In this document: positions 18,438 to 28,112 of the stretch, piece after piece | Layout: each line of letters opens with the position of its first letter | How positions within the stretch are numbered: position 1 is the stretch's first letter | NCBI RefSeq assembly: GCF_000170795.1 | Contig: NZ_ABCM01000008.1 | Coordinates: forward strand, 175,015 to 239,014 | Origin: Pedobacter sp. BAL39 | GTDB lineage: Bacteria > Bacteroidota > Bacteroidia > Sphingobacteriales > Sphingobacteriaceae | DNA length: 64,000 nucleotides | Direction of reading: 5' to 3' | Translations under genes and position numbers: made by a program | The notes under the pieces: model-generated | What the model was told of the DNA's origin: nothing | The model's database searches: none | What the model saw: the letters and a program-made list of their open reading frames with translations, nothing else

Positions 18438-19868
18438 ATGAAACCATTTCATTCCAGAACAAAAATCGTAGCGACCCTCGGGCCAGCATCAGCTAAGCCT
18501 GAAGTTTTGTACAGCATGTTTAACGCCGGATTAGACGTTTGCAGACTTAACTTCTCTCACGGTTCCCAGGCAGACCACCAGGTCGTGCTTGACACCATTC
18601 GTAACCTCAATGAAAAACACAACTACAATGTAGGTATCCTGGCAGATTTACAGGGCCCGAAAATACGTATAGGGATGGTGAAAGATGGTGGTATTCACTT
18701 GGTTAACGGTAACAAAACCATCATTACTACCAAAGAGTGTATCGGTAATGAGGAACGCATCTACATCACTTACGAGACTTTTCCTAAAGACGTTAAAGCT
18801 GGTGAAATCATCCTTCTGGATGATGGGAAACTGCAAATGAGAGTCGTGGAAACCAACTTTGAAGATGAAGTGGTTTGTGAGGTTGTTCATGGTGGTATCC
18901 TGACTTCAAGAAAAGGGGTAAACCTGCCAAACACTAAAGTTTCTATTCCTTCCCTGACCATCGAAGACCGCAAAAACCTGGAGTTTGTACTTCAGAATGA
19001 TGTGGAGTGGATCGGTCTTTCTTTTGTGAGAAATGCAGAAGACATCACCGAATTAAAAGATATCATCAAAGAAAGAGGCAAAACCGCCCGTGTAATTGCC
19101 AAAATTGAAAAACCTGAAGCCATTGCCAATATCGATGAGATCATCGCTGTTTCAGATGGTATCATGGTTGCACGTGGTGACCTCGGAGTGGAAATGCCAA
19201 TGGAAGAAGTTCCTTTGCTGCAAAAAATGATCGTTCAGAAATGCCGTGCGGCTTCTAAACCGGTCATCATCGCTACGCAGATGCTGGAAAGTATGATCAC
19301 TACACCTAGGCCAACACGTGCTGAGGTGAATGACGTTGCCAACTCTGTATTGGATGGTGCTGATGCCGTGATGCTGAGCGGTGAGACTTCTGTAGGGGAG
19401 TTTCCGCTGATCGTTATCGAGACCATGCAGAAAATCATTCAGAACATCGAGGTGAACAATTATCCGTTCCACCCTGAAAAGTTCCTTAAGCCTAAGTCTG
19501 AGAGCTTCCTGAGCGATGCTTTATGTGACAGTGCAACCTTCTTGTCCAAACAGACCAACGCTGTTGGTATCGTTTCAATGACAGTAAGTGGTTACACTGC
19601 ATTTGAAATCTCCAGCCACAGGCCTAAAGCATTAACTTATATTTTTACCAGCAACAAATCGCTGTTAAATACTTTGAGCCTTGTTTGGGGGGTTCAGGGT
19701 TTCTATTACGACAAATTTGAGAGTACTGATGAAACCATTCTGGACGTTAATGCTCTGCTTAAAGAGTACAAACTGGTCAAAAAAGGTGATGTCATCATCA
19801 ATACCGCAGCCATCCCAATGGAGAAGATGGGTAAAACAAATATGTTGAAAATCACAGTTATTGAATAA
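18438..19868 (+). CDS. pyk: Pyruvate kinase
   Basis: A 476-residue glycolytic enzyme making pyruvate and ATP from phosphoenolpyruvate and ADP. It opens with RTKIVATLGPAS, has the substrate-binding SHGSQADH, the catalytic lysine region RVIAKIEKPEAI, and the signature DGIMVARGDLGVEM. The C-terminal domain is the ordinary regulatory type. Length is normal. It stands alone, with a structured leader upstream and a tRNA-Ser downstream. Confidence 0.97.
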   Translation: MKPFHSRTKIVATLGPASAKPEVLYSMFNAGLDVCRLNFSHGSQADHQVVLDTIRNLNEKHNYNVGILADLQGPKIRIGMVKDGGIHLVNGNKTIITTKECIGNEERIYITYETFPKDVKAGEIILLDDGKLQMRVVETNFEDEVVCEVVHGGILTSRKGVNLPNTKVSIPSLTIEDRKNLEFVLQNDVEWIGLSFVRNAEDITELKDIIKERGKTARVIAKIEKPEAIANIDEIIAVSDGIMVARGDLGVEMPMEEVPLLQKMIVQKCRAASKPVIIATQMLESMITTPRPTRAEVNDVANSVLDGADAVMLSGETSVGEFPLIVIETMQKIIQNIEVNNYPFHPEKFLKPKSESFLSDALCDSATFLSKQTNAVGIVSMTVSGYTAFEISSHRPKALTYIFTSNKSLLNTLSLVWGVQGFYYDKFESTDETILDVNALLKEYKLVKKGDVIINTAAIPMEKMGKTNMLKITVIE

Positions 19869-19894
19869 TATACTGTAGAATTCAATTTTTTTTC

Positions 19895-19902
19895 TACTTT
19901 TG
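19895..19902 (+). promoter_or_regulatory. -7 box of the tRNA-Ser gene
   Basis: TACTTTTG fits TAnnTTTG and lies 13 bases before the first base of the tRNA, the spacing expected for a stable RNA promoter. No good TTTG element is visible upstream. Confidence 0.45.
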
Positions 19903-19915
19903 CAATCCGCAAAAT

Positions 19916-20003
19916 GGAGAGGTGTCCGAGTGGTTGAAGGAGCACGCCTGGAAAGTGTGTATACCTCAAAAGGGTATCGAGGGTTCGAATCCCTCTCTCT
20001 CCG
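19916..20003 (+). tRNA. tRNA-Ser (GGA)
   Basis: An 88-base class II tRNA. The acceptor stem GGAGAGG pairs with TCTCTCC with one G-T pair. The anticodon loop reads CTGGAAA, giving anticodon GGA for UCC/UCU. The variable arm is the long serine type, and the T arm is GAGGG-TTCGAAT-CCCTC. The 3' CCA is not encoded. It is followed by a strong terminator. Confidence 0.95.
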
Positions 20004-20019
20004 CAGATTAAAAGTAGAC

Positions 20020-20053
20020 AAAGCCTTTAGATCATCTCTAAAGGCTTTTTTTT
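20020..20053 (+). terminator. Terminator after tRNA-Ser
   Basis: A stem of 10 or more pairs formed by AAAGCCTTTAGA and TCTAAAGGCTTT with a 5-base loop, followed by eight T residues. It is placed 17 bases after the tRNA. Confidence 0.9.
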
Positions 20054-20213
20054 GACTTAGTTTTTATACATAGGTGGATGGTCTATGTCTGTTTTATCAA
20101 GATATGAATCCGGATCTATTATGGCTTCATAATAGTAAAACGTCTCTAATGTAACCTGTCATGTTATTTTTCAGGCCTTTAGGTATGATCATTAATTTCA
20201 TAAATTAGCGCTG

Positions 20214-20804
20214 ATGGATGAAAAAGAGCTGCTTAAGTTTAGAACCGCTTTAACTCGATTTGTGCCGTTGAATGATGAAGACTGGGGGTTATTATCTCCT
20301 TTTGTCACCTATCGCAACTTAGCAAAAGGAGAACACTGGATCACCGAGGGGAAAAAGGAACAGTACCTGGGATTTATCCTAGAAGGGAACATGAGACACT
20401 ACTACATCCGCAATGGTGAAGAAAAGACGACATACTTCTACTTCGAAAACCACCTGACAGGTTCTTATTTCAGTGCGCTTAACGGCGCGGCATCGTTGGT
20501 GACAATTGAGGCGCTTACCGATTGCCGGTTATTGAGCTTTCCATACGACGTATTGGTCTCCCTATATGACGAATCTCATGCCTGGGAGCGCTTCGGACGT
20601 ATTCTCGCCGAGTATCTGGCTATGGGGTTGGAAGAACGGATGTCTGAATTGCTGATGCTCAGTCCTGAAGAACGGTATGTAAAACTCATAGAAGGAAATA
20701 AAAAGAAAATTATCGAAAGAATCCCACAGCACTACATTGCGAACTACCTAGGAATTACTCCTGTTAGCCTGAGCCGTATCCGTAAGCGGCTGACTAGTAA
20801 ATGA
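20214..20804 (+). CDS. Crp/Fnr family transcriptional regulator
   Basis: A 196-residue regulator with an N-terminal cyclic-nucleotide-binding-like beta-roll (residues about 10-115, including ILEGNMRHYYIRNGEEKTTYF) and a C-terminal helix-turn-helix (QHYIANYLGITPVSLSRIRKRL). The Arg-Ala of the true cAMP pocket is not evident, so the effector is unknown. The gene is followed after 82 bases by a DUF4260 gene on the same strand. Regulators of this type in Bacteroidetes often control the adjacent small gene. Confidence 0.88.
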   Translation: MDEKELLKFRTALTRFVPLNDEDWGLLSPFVTYRNLAKGEHWITEGKKEQYLGFILEGNMRHYYIRNGEEKTTYFYFENHLTGSYFSALNGAASLVTIEALTDCRLLSFPYDVLVSLYDESHAWERFGRILAEYLAMGLEERMSELLMLSPEERYVKLIEGNKKKIIERIPQHYIANYLGITPVSLSRIRKRLTSK

Positions 20805-20886
20805 TGTGCTTTCTTTTTTATTATCTTTTGTTAACGTTTTAATAGTTGCTGACGGCTGATCTTTGAACTATCAAAAAGCAACAAAT

Positions 20887-21246
20887 ATGAAAAAGCTCAT
20901 TCAGGTTGAGACCATCGTCCCATTTCTGATTTCAATAACATTGATCAATCTTTTGCCCATTAGCTTCACATGGTGGGTATGGATATTATTATTTCTGGCA
21001 CCGGATATCAGTATGTTTGGCTACTTACTGAACAATAAGGTTGGAGCCATTACCTACAACATCTTTCACCATCAGCTCATCGCGGTAGTGGTGGCAGGAA
21101 TTGGATTGCTGACACAGCAACCTTTTCTGGAACTGGCAGGGCTGATTTTACTTGGACACAGCAGCCTTGACCGCGTAATGGGTTATGGCCTGAAGCTGAG
21201 CCAGGGGTTTAAATACACACATCTGGGTGCAGTAGGACAGAAGTAG
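20887..21246 (+). CDS. DUF4260 family membrane protein
   Basis: A 119-residue hydrophobic protein with three or four membrane spans. The motifs FLAPDISMFGYLLNNKVGAITYNIFHH and GHSSLDRVMGYGLKL are those I associate with DUF4260. I chose ATG 20887 rather than an upstream TTG because the hydrophobic region follows at once. Biochemical role unknown. Probably in the inner membrane and under control of the Crp-like regulator upstream, which is inference. Confidence 0.8.
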   Translation: MKKLIQVETIVPFLISITLINLLPISFTWWVWILLFLAPDISMFGYLLNNKVGAITYNIFHHQLIAVVVAGIGLLTQQPFLELAGLILLGHSSLDRVMGYGLKLSQGFKYTHLGAVGQK

Positions 21247-21257
21247 TCATTTCGCCT

Positions 21258-21644
21258 TTATGATAATGGTTCCTGGATCACTGATAATATATTCCCTGCA
21301 GGATCTCTAAACCAGGCAATAGCGTGGCCTTCTCCCCGGGCAATACCTTTGTCATCGGTTTTAATGCCGGGTTCGTCGTAATGTTCAAAATGAACACCCT
21401 TTTCAGTGAGTTCCCTTACAGCGTCATCCACATTATCTACCGGAAAGTTAAGCACGGTAAATGTCGCCGGCTCATGGTTCTCCTTCGGGTAAATCAACAG
21501 GTCGCTGGAACCTGCAAGGTGTACCTGAAGTACGCCCATTGGGCTGTCTTCTACTTCTAGGCCGAGGATGTCGCGGTAAAATGCTTTTGCCTTCTGAATA
21601 TGATCAACGGAAAATCCGCTGAATGCTTTGCTGTTTTTAAACAT
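21258..21644 (-). CDS. VOC family (glyoxalase-fold) protein
   Basis: A 128-residue single-module vicinal-oxygen-chelate protein. It shows the beta-alpha-beta pattern with [24 protein letters not shown] at the start, [21 protein letters not shown] in the middle and [16 protein letters not shown] at the end. Metal ligands fit His and Glu, but the substrate cannot be read. It may act as a dimer. Convergent with the DUF4260 gene with an 11-base gap. Confidence 0.85.
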   Translation of the reverse strand: MFKNSKAFSGFSVDHIQKAKAFYRDILGLEVEDSPMGVLQVHLAGSSDLLIYPKENHEPATFTVLNFPVDNVDDAVRELTEKGVHFEHYDEPGIKTDDKGIARGEGHAIAWFRDPAGNILSVIQEPLS

Positions 21645-21724
21645 GATCTGGTGTTTTTATGATGAGCAAATAGAAATGAATTGTAGAGAATTGAATTGTA
21701 ATTGCTGATGGAGACTTACAGTGC

Positions 21725-22201
21725 TCAGGACTTCCAGGCCCCTAAGAGGCGCCTGATAACAATAATTTCTGAAATGTGATATGCGGTGTGGTCGGCGATT
21801 TGAAGTGCCTCACGCAGTACCGTCTGGCCGTCACCATGGGGGATCGGTTTGTATAGGTTGCTACTGTGGAGGAGCGTCCTGAACTCTTCCAGGTCATCAT
21901 CGATCTGTCGTAAGCTTTTTTCCCAGGCGGCCGCATCTGCCGGAGCAGTCTCCTTTGGCCAGTATTCATCCGGCCATTTTGGGGATTGATGGTTTCCATC
22001 TTTGCAAAATTCCAGCATATCCCACTGCGCAATGCGGATGTGTTCTACCAGCTGCCAGATGCTGTAAGGTAAGCCATGTGGCTGCTCGCCCACCAAGGCC
22101 AGGTCCAGGTCGGCAATAGCGTCCTTCAATCCAACGTGAGCACCCCCGCCTTTTAGTAGCTTTTCTAATTCGGCAATCAGTATCTTGTTCTCATTTTCCA
22201 T
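21725..22201 (-). CDS. DinB superfamily protein
   Basis: A 158-residue four-helix-bundle protein of the DinB/YfiT type. The three metal-binding histidines fit IWQLVEHIRIAQWD and the pair in ADHTAYHISEIIVIRRLLG. Family members are metal-dependent enzymes, often thiol (bacillithiol or mycothiol) transferases, but many are unassigned. Its end is 80 bases upstream of the VOC gene start on the same strand, so the two may be cotranscribed. Confidence 0.85.
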   Translation of the reverse strand: MENENKILIAELEKLLKGGGAHVGLKDAIADLDLALVGEQPHGLPYSIWQLVEHIRIAQWDMLEFCKDGNHQSPKWPDEYWPKETAPADAAAWEKSLRQIDDDLEEFRTLLHSSNLYKPIPHGDGQTVLREALQIADHTAYHISEIIVIRRLLGAWKS

Positions 22202-22269
22202 AATACTTACATTTATAGCAATTGATGAAAATCAATAATTACTACAAACTGAATCAAAAGAAAGTTTTT

Positions 22270-23028
22270 CTAATCGTCTGATTGTTGCAGAAGTATGGAT
22301 AACATGCGGTCCGGGTCGTTTATAAATGCCTTGGATATTGAAAACAACTCGGTCTCCTGATACTTTTTATGTTCAATTCCTTCCGTACTCAACTGGTAGA
22401 TGATGGAGTCGGGATAAGCAAGTAAAATCGGCGAGTGTGTGGCAATGAGAAACTGTGCACCTTTGCCAACCAATTGGTGAATGCGGGACAACATCGCCAT
22501 CTGACGTTGTACTGATAAGGCAGATTCGGGCTCATCGAGCAGGTAAATCCCGCTTCCACTAAACCGGTTCATGAATAAAGCCCAGAAGGATTCCCCGTGT
22601 GACAGCTCATGCAGGGAGATCCCTCCGTAAGAATCGATTACCTTGCCGCCATAGGATGATCCTTTGTCCAAAGCCTCAATTTCGGAGGCGAGGTTGTAAA
22701 AACTCTCCCCACGGAGAAAGAAACCATCGGAGATCCGCCGGTGACTTTTGGCTACCCTGATGTGTTCATGCAGGGCTGAATGGGATGCATAGGTATTGAA
22801 ATTAAAGTTTTTACTGCCGCCTTCGGGATTAAAGCCAAGGTAAACCGCAATGGCCTCCATCAATGTCGATTTCCCCAGTCCATTTTCTCCAATGATATAA
22901 GTAACACTGGGATGGAATTTTAGGGTCTTCAATGTGCGAAGTACAGGCAAGTTGTAAGGGTAGGACTGCCTCAGTTCCTGCGGTATGTCAAAATTGACCT
23001 CTAAAAGATAACCTGGCTGATCTCTCAT
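22270..23028 (-). CDS. AAA family ATPase, ABC-type fold
   Basis: A 252-residue stand-alone ATPase. Walker A is YIIGENGLGKSTLMEAIAVY, the ABC-like signature is SLHELSHGESFWALF, and Walker B is IYLLDEPESALSVQRQMAML followed by the H-loop FLIATHSPILLAYPD. I chose ATG 23028; upstream codons are rich in Lys and Asn and not conserved. Such single-domain proteins resemble RecF/SMC-like or toxin-system ATPases. No partner nuclease is adjacent, so the role is unknown. Confidence 0.8.
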   Translation of the reverse strand: MRDQPGYLLEVNFDIPQELRQSYPYNLPVLRTLKTLKFHPSVTYIIGENGLGKSTLMEAIAVYLGFNPEGGSKNFNFNTYASHSALHEHIRVAKSHRRISDGFFLRGESFYNLASEIEALDKGSSYGGKVIDSYGGISLHELSHGESFWALFMNRFSGSGIYLLDEPESALSVQRQMAMLSRIHQLVGKGAQFLIATHSPILLAYPDSIIYQLSTEGIEHKKYQETELFSISKAFINDPDRMLSILLQQSDD

Positions 23029-23252
23029 TGTTTCAAAGCAATTTAGGTAGTTCGTTTGAAAGTTCCTGTATTGAAAAAAATTTAAATTCCTTTTCAGACC
23101 CAAATCTTTGCTGAAGGGCAAAGATTTGCACGTCTTCAAAGCAAATTAAATTTCTTTCTGCGCCTTAAACCATCTCTCTCCATCCGACTCCATCCGAAGG
23201 GTTTACTTTAAACATTATCGGGCCGTCCATTTCTGAGCGCCTGGATTCTGGA

Positions 23253-24506
23253 TCAACCATCTTCTTCCTTATGCTTGCTTTGATCCTGATGGTTAGCGGG
23301 AGGTGTTTGACCTGATTGTTTGGGATTTGGGATTTTAATACTGATGTTTTTTGCAGGGTACCAGGGCGATGCCAAAGCCGGTTTTGTTGATGATCTGGTC
23401 TGATTTGCCTCCGGTATTGTTGGTGACTGGACATTATTGGTAATCAATTCAGGTTCTTGCCCCTGTGGATCTGCAGTTTGTCCGCTAGCTGCGTTAGTTG
23501 TGCCTGCAGGGCCCGAATGGTTTCCTGCTGAGGTAAACGTGAGGAAGGGGTTGTTTCCATCCAGGGCTGCACTCAGGCAGTAGGGGGCTGTTTCTGGCTG
23601 AGGGGCTGAAATGGTATTGTTTGTTTGTTCGGCACCGGCCTGTATATCATCATCTGAGAGCACAATATAACTGTTCTTTTTGGCTTTAGTTTTGGCTGGT
23701 TTGGGTGCTTTGTCTTCGAAGTAGAACTGTCCCTCCCACCAGGTTTTGTCGGGTTTCCCCGCAAATGTGCCAGGGTTAACACTGAAATCGCAGATCATGG
23801 CAGGGCTCATCTCCGGTGAGTTTACCGACAGCTGGTATCTGGGCCATTTGTAGTGGTAGTTGAGCGCAATGGAAGTGATGCAGTAACAGCCTTCAGGAAC
23901 GTCAAAAGTCCATTCCTGTGCTATGGTATGAGTATCTTCCTTTGAGATCTCAAGAATGGGGCTCATCTCATAGGTCGGTATTTTTTCGTATTTATCTTTC
24001 AGCGCACTGCATTGGATATTGAGGAAAACCGTGCAGGAATTGGCATTATCCGGGAAATAAAGATCCTTTTTGATGTCGATCTGAGGAAGTGTGACACGAA
24101 GTTTGCCGTTCAGCAAGCGTGTATCCGGAAGTGTCCATAACAGCTCCTTCAGCTGAGATTTCATATTGAATTCAAAGCCCACCAACGACTTAAATGAGCG
24201 TGCATGAAAATCATAGTTCAGCGTGTCCTTGTCGCAATGCCTCCTTAAAATGATGCCCATCTGCCGGTTTAAGCGGTTGACCATTTCGCCGTCTGGTATG
24301 AAATGCAGCGAACCGTCCAGCTGATAACGGATCTGGGCTGCAAACTTGCTGGCATCACCGAACAGACTGGCGGAATTTTTAGTTTGCTCGGTTTGCTTAC
24401 CTGCTTTTGGACCGTTTTTGGCTCTTAGTGTATTGACCCCACGGTGTTCACTGAAAACCACTGGTCCAACGGCGCCTATAATATTTTCTCCTACTATTCT
24501 TGCCAT
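23253..24506 (-). CDS. Hypothetical protein, weakly DUF6266-like N-terminus
   Basis: A 417-residue protein I do not recognise. It begins MARIVGENIIGAVGPVVFSE, resembling the start of DUF6266 proteins (a Gly-rich turn then NTLRAKNG), though this is weak. Residues about 40-260 look globular with beta-strand patterns. Residues 275-417 are low complexity, rich in Pro, Gln, Thr, Ser and Lys. No signal peptide or membrane span. Alone on the minus strand, with a 224-base gap to the ATPase gene downstream. Confidence 0.7.
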   Translation of the reverse strand: MARIVGENIIGAVGPVVFSEHRGVNTLRAKNGPKAGKQTEQTKNSASLFGDASKFAAQIRYQLDGSLHFIPDGEMVNRLNRQMGIILRRHCDKDTLNYDFHARSFKSLVGFEFNMKSQLKELLWTLPDTRLLNGKLRVTLPQIDIKKDLYFPDNANSCTVFLNIQCSALKDKYEKIPTYEMSPILEISKEDTHTIAQEWTFDVPEGCYCITSIALNYHYKWPRYQLSVNSPEMSPAMICDFSVNPGTFAGKPDKTWWEGQFYFEDKAPKPAKTKAKKNSYIVLSDDDIQAGAEQTNNTISAPQPETAPYCLSAALDGNNPFLTFTSAGNHSGPAGTTNAASGQTADPQGQEPELITNNVQSPTIPEANQTRSSTKPALASPWYPAKNISIKIPNPKQSGQTPPANHQDQSKHKEEDG

Positions 24507-24801
24507 GAGTTCATTAATTGTAATTAGCGATTAACTTTATACTAAGTTAAATATAACTTCCTATACGATGCAAATGTAATTTACATCAACCGCATATCCA
24601 GTCTACCTTTTGCTTAGAAAATGTGGTATAAACGTGGAGTATATGCGGATTTGATGTAGGTTGGATAGCTTCAGTGATCGAACTTAAGCCGGTCTTGGAT
24701 GCTTCCTGATATAGGTCATATATCTCATTTCTTTCATTTATAGTAAATTAGTTTGCTTAGTATTGCACTTTTATAAAACACTCAAATTACTGCCGTTCAG
24801 A

Positions 24802-27252
24802 ATGACAAAAATGAATACCTGGCAAAAATGCTGTCGATTGTTATTGGTAGTGTTTATCATGATGTGGACAAAGTCTGCCCTTGCACAGAATCCGGCGCCC
24901 TTTGCACTCCGTGGACTGGTAATGGATCAAAAAAATCAGCCCTTACCGGGCGCTTCAGTTAGCCTCATCGATATGCGTAATGGGAAGATTTTCCAGAAAG
25001 CTGTCACAGATCGGGAAGGGAGGTTTTCGGTGGTGCTGGGAAAAATGACGCTTCGCTTGCTGATAAGCTATGTGGGATTTAATGTTTATGAAAGCGATAC
25101 CATCCTGGTTTCTGGAAACCTCAACCTCGATCCTATTGTGCTGAGAGATGGAAAGGACTTGTCGGAGGTCAGCGTAAAAGGACAGCGTACGCCTCCATTG
25201 ATACAGGCTACCGGCGGCAAGATCATCTATAATGTTGCTGCTGGCATTAATGCCCAGGGATCAAATGTGCTGGAGGTACTGCGTAAGGCACCTGGAGTCG
25301 TTGTGTCCAGCGACAATGTCATCGGCATTGCTGGAAGGGAAGGGGCCTTGGTGCTTCTGAATGGTAAGCAAACCTATATGCAGCCTGCCGAGCTTGCCGA
25401 TCTGTTGAAATCCCTGCCTGCCACCAATGTGAAGTCCATAGAGGTACTCAACAATCCCTCGGCACAATACGATGCAGCTGGTTCGGGAGGGATCATCAAT
25501 ATCGTGCTGAAGAAGAATGAAAACGAAGGTTGGAATGGCACTTTCAGTACAGGTCTCGGTTATGGCTTCAGCTTGAAAAACAACAGTGCGTTATCCTTCA
25601 ACTACCGGCAAAAGAAACTCAATGTTTTTGGTAATTATAGTCACAATGTCGGCAACTTCGGCCTTCGGTATGGTATGGATCGTGATGAATCTGGTACGGC
25701 TTACCGTGGCTGGTCTAAGGATACCGACAAACGTCAATCCATTGCTTCTGGTCTTGGACTGGATTACCAACTGAACGACCGACACAGCATCGGTGGCCAG
25801 CTGACCGGTAATTTTCTCTTTGGTGGTGGATCAATCTATACAAATACCGCCATCAGTGACCTCACTACGGGCTTGCTGAAGAATACGCTGTTCTCGGAAA
25901 GTGATTATTATCATCAGTCATCAAAAAGATACAATACCAACCTCAACTATCGCTATGAAGATACGCTTGGCACGCGGTTCCAGCTCGACCTGGATTATGG
26001 TACCTTCAGGTCTGGTACCGGCAATTTACAGCCAAACACATACTACCTGCCCGATGGTTCGGTGGCGGAAAGAAACAGCAATAGGATTCTGACAGGCAGA
26101 GATATTGACCTTTATGCTTTCTCAGGAGGTTATGAGCAGAAACTGGGGGCTGGGAAGCTGTCGCTCGGCCTGAAATATTCAAGTGTCATCTCGGGAAATC
26201 TTTTCGACTTATACCGTCTGACTGGAGATAGCGAGGAGCTGGATCAGGCCGGTTCAAATGACTTTAATTTTAAGGAGCGCATCTTCAGCAGTTATGTTCA
26301 GTATGAACATCAGCTCGGCAACAATTTGTCCCTGCAGGCAGGCATGCGCCTTGAACAGACCAATGCTACGGGAACATTGATCACCGCACAAAACCAGGGG
26401 CAGCAGAACGGGGAGATCAAAAGGAACTACCTCAATGGCTTTCCGTCAATTGCGCTGGAGCTGAAAATTGATGAAGAACAACGATTGTCACTCATCTATG
26501 GCAGAAGGATTGACAGACCTGCTTATCAGGACCTCAATCCCTTTGATCAGCCACTCGACGGCATATCTTCCCTTAAAGGAAATGCTTACCTGCTGCCGCA
26601 AAAGACCCAGCGCATCTCCCTGCAGTATCAGCTCAAAAAGACAATTTTTGACTTGTCATTTTCACGCATTGGCGATTATTTCGCCCAGATCACAGACACC
26701 CTTGGAGCAGATAAGGTGGTCATGCAGCCCAGAAACCTCGGAACTCAACAGCAGGTTGCGCTCAACCTGATTCAGCAGATCAGGTTAATAGATGCCTGGG
26801 AGCTTAGCATCAATGCACTGATGTATTACAAACACAATGAGATCGCTTTTGATGATAATCGGCATTTCAATTTGAAAAGAGTAGCGGGAAGTCTCAACGT
26901 TCAGCAGACCATACGTTTGCCATGGCAGATCAAAGCGGAACTGGCAACAGTTTTTAATACAAAACGACTGGGTGGGGCAAATGATATCTCCCGGCACAAC
27001 AGTCAGGTAGATATTGGCTTCCAGCGAGGTTTTATGAATGACCAGGCTAAAGTCGGACTGTCATTTACAGATGTTTTCCTGGGCAACACGTGGGATGCCA
27101 CCAGCTACTACAGCGGTTATTACATCAGGAACTATGGTTATGTAGAATCACGTCAGGTGAAACTCAACTTCAGTTATAACCTTGGAAACGCCAAAATAAA
27201 AGCGCCAAAGGATAAGGAATCGGGATTGAAATCTGAAACGGACAGGTTGTAG
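24802..27252 (+). CDS. TonB-dependent receptor-like outer membrane barrel
   Basis: An 816-residue outer membrane protein. The signal peptide ends in WTKSALAQ. Next comes a CarboxypepD_reg-like domain (about 30-115, GLVMDQKNQPLPGASVSLID), a plug-like domain (VLRKAPGVVVSSDNVIGIAGREG, then SIEVLNNPSAQYDAAGSGGIINIVLKK) and a large beta-barrel of the outer-membrane-family type. I chose the ATG at 24802 rather than an upstream TTG because the signal peptide begins there. No SusD partner follows, so this is not a polysaccharide-locus SusC. The ligand is unknown. Confidence 0.88.
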   Translation: MTKMNTWQKCCRLLLVVFIMMWTKSALAQNPAPFALRGLVMDQKNQPLPGASVSLIDMRNGKIFQKAVTDREGRFSVVLGKMTLRLLISYVGFNVYESDTILVSGNLNLDPIVLRDGKDLSEVSVKGQRTPPLIQATGGKIIYNVAAGINAQGSNVLEVLRKAPGVVVSSDNVIGIAGREGALVLLNGKQTYMQPAELADLLKSLPATNVKSIEVLNNPSAQYDAAGSGGIINIVLKKNENEGWNGTFSTGLGYGFSLKNNSALSFNYRQKKLNVFGNYSHNVGNFGLRYGMDRDESGTAYRGWSKDTDKRQSIASGLGLDYQLNDRHSIGGQLTGNFLFGGGSIYTNTAISDLTTGLLKNTLFSESDYYHQSSKRYNTNLNYRYEDTLGTRFQLDLDYGTFRSGTGNLQPNTYYLPDGSVAERNSNRILTGRDIDLYAFSGGYEQKLGAGKLSLGLKYSSVISGNLFDLYRLTGDSEELDQAGSNDFNFKERIFSSYVQYEHQLGNNLSLQAGMRLEQTNATGTLITAQNQGQQNGEIKRNYLNGFPSIALELKIDEEQRLSLIYGRRIDRPAYQDLNPFDQPLDGISSLKGNAYLLPQKTQRISLQYQLKKTIFDLSFSRIGDYFAQITDTLGADKVVMQPRNLGTQQQVALNLIQQIRLIDAWELSINALMYYKHNEIAFDDNRHFNLKRVAGSLNVQQTIRLPWQIKAELATVFNTKRLGGANDISRHNSQVDIGFQRGFMNDQAKVGLSFTDVFLGNTWDATSYYSGYYIRNYGYVESRQVKLNFSYNLGNAKIKAPKDKESGLKSETDRL

Positions 27253-27269
27253 CTATCTTCTGCGAAAAC

Positions 27270-28007
27270 CTACCAAAGTGGTTGAAGGCCATCTTTTAGC
27301 GCGGCATTGTATTTATCAACGTCAAACTCATAGAGGTTGGGTGCTTTATGTGCGCCCCCGCGTCTGGTTTCATCGAGTTTCTTCAGGATGTTAAAAGAAG
27401 TCATCTTCCGGTAGAAATTGCCCCTGTTCAGCTTTTTATTCAGAATGGTCTCATAGAGCTTCTGCAGCTCAGGCATGGTAAACGCCGAAGGAAGCAGGTT
27501 GTATCCAATGGGTTTATAGTTTAGATGCAACCGCAGCGCTTCCAGCGCCTTGTCAATGATCTCTCCATGGTCCATCGCCATCTCCGGAAGCTCATTCAAC
27601 TGCTTCCACTCGCAGAAGTCGGAAATGTCATCCGGAACAGCCTTAATCTCTGTATTGTCTACTAAAGCATAATAACCGACGGTAAGGAAACGCTGTTTGT
27701 TCCACAAACCATCCTCATGATCTTCAAAAAAACCTTGCGAACGATTGGGCGCACCCATTACGCCAAACTGATGCAGAAAGACTTTGTCGGCACCGCTGCG
27801 TTCCTTTAAAACTCTATACGCAGCTGCATCCAGGTCTTCTTCTTTTAGCAGGTAGCCACCTGGAAGCTGCCACTTCGTAGCGTCCTTCATTTTTAGCAAC
27901 AGGACTTTGATCTCTCCCTCATGGAAACCAAATACCACACTGTCTATGGAGATGTGTGGTAAAAACTTGGCCCAGGCCTCTTTGCTACGTTCTATGAGGT
28001 ATTGCAT
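27270..28007 (-). CDS. Nudix-derived transcriptional regulator (NrtR/AraR-like)
   Basis: A 245-residue protein with an N-terminal Nudix fold and a C-terminal winged helix (AFTMPELQKLYETILNKKLNRGNFYRKMTSFNIL). The Nudix box reads GGYLLKEEDLDAAAYRVLKERSG, so the REUXEE core is RVLKER and has lost key acidic residues. Hydrolysis is therefore improbable and a ligand-sensing regulator is likely, as in NrtR or Bacteroides AraR. The effector is unknown. Convergent with the TonB-dependent receptor gene. Confidence 0.82.
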   Translation of the reverse strand: MQYLIERSKEAWAKFLPHISIDSVVFGFHEGEIKVLLLKMKDATKWQLPGGYLLKEEDLDAAAYRVLKERSGADKVFLHQFGVMGAPNRSQGFFEDHEDGLWNKQRFLTVGYYALVDNTEIKAVPDDISDFCEWKQLNELPEMAMDHGEIIDKALEALRLHLNYKPIGYNLLPSAFTMPELQKLYETILNKKLNRGNFYRKMTSFNILKKLDETRRGGAHKAPNLYEFDVDKYNAALKDGLQPLW

Positions 28008-28098
28008 TGCCCCCTAAAATAGAAAGTATTTAGACAAAAAGCATAGAAAATTTGCAGATTATAAAAATACTGCTTACCATTGATTCTTTTTGAAGCAA

Positions 28099-28106
28099 TA
28101 GTTTTG
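28099..28106 (+). promoter_or_regulatory. -7 box ahead of a short non-coding interval
   Basis: TAGTTTTG fits TAnnTTTG. It points along the plus strand, where no gene follows: 56 bases on, a strong hairpin begins. This combination is the basis of the small RNA candidate at 28113-28200. Confidence 0.4.
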
Positions 28107-28112
28107 CAATAT

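Noticed and set aside
22270..24506. Defence island made of the AAA ATPase and the hypothetical protein
   Set aside because: No nuclease, reverse transcriptase or toxin partner is adjacent; two unlinked unknown genes do not make a case.
24802..27252. SusC-type polysaccharide receptor
   Set aside because: No SusD, glycosidase cluster or SusC signature follows; the protein has the shorter barrel-family layout.
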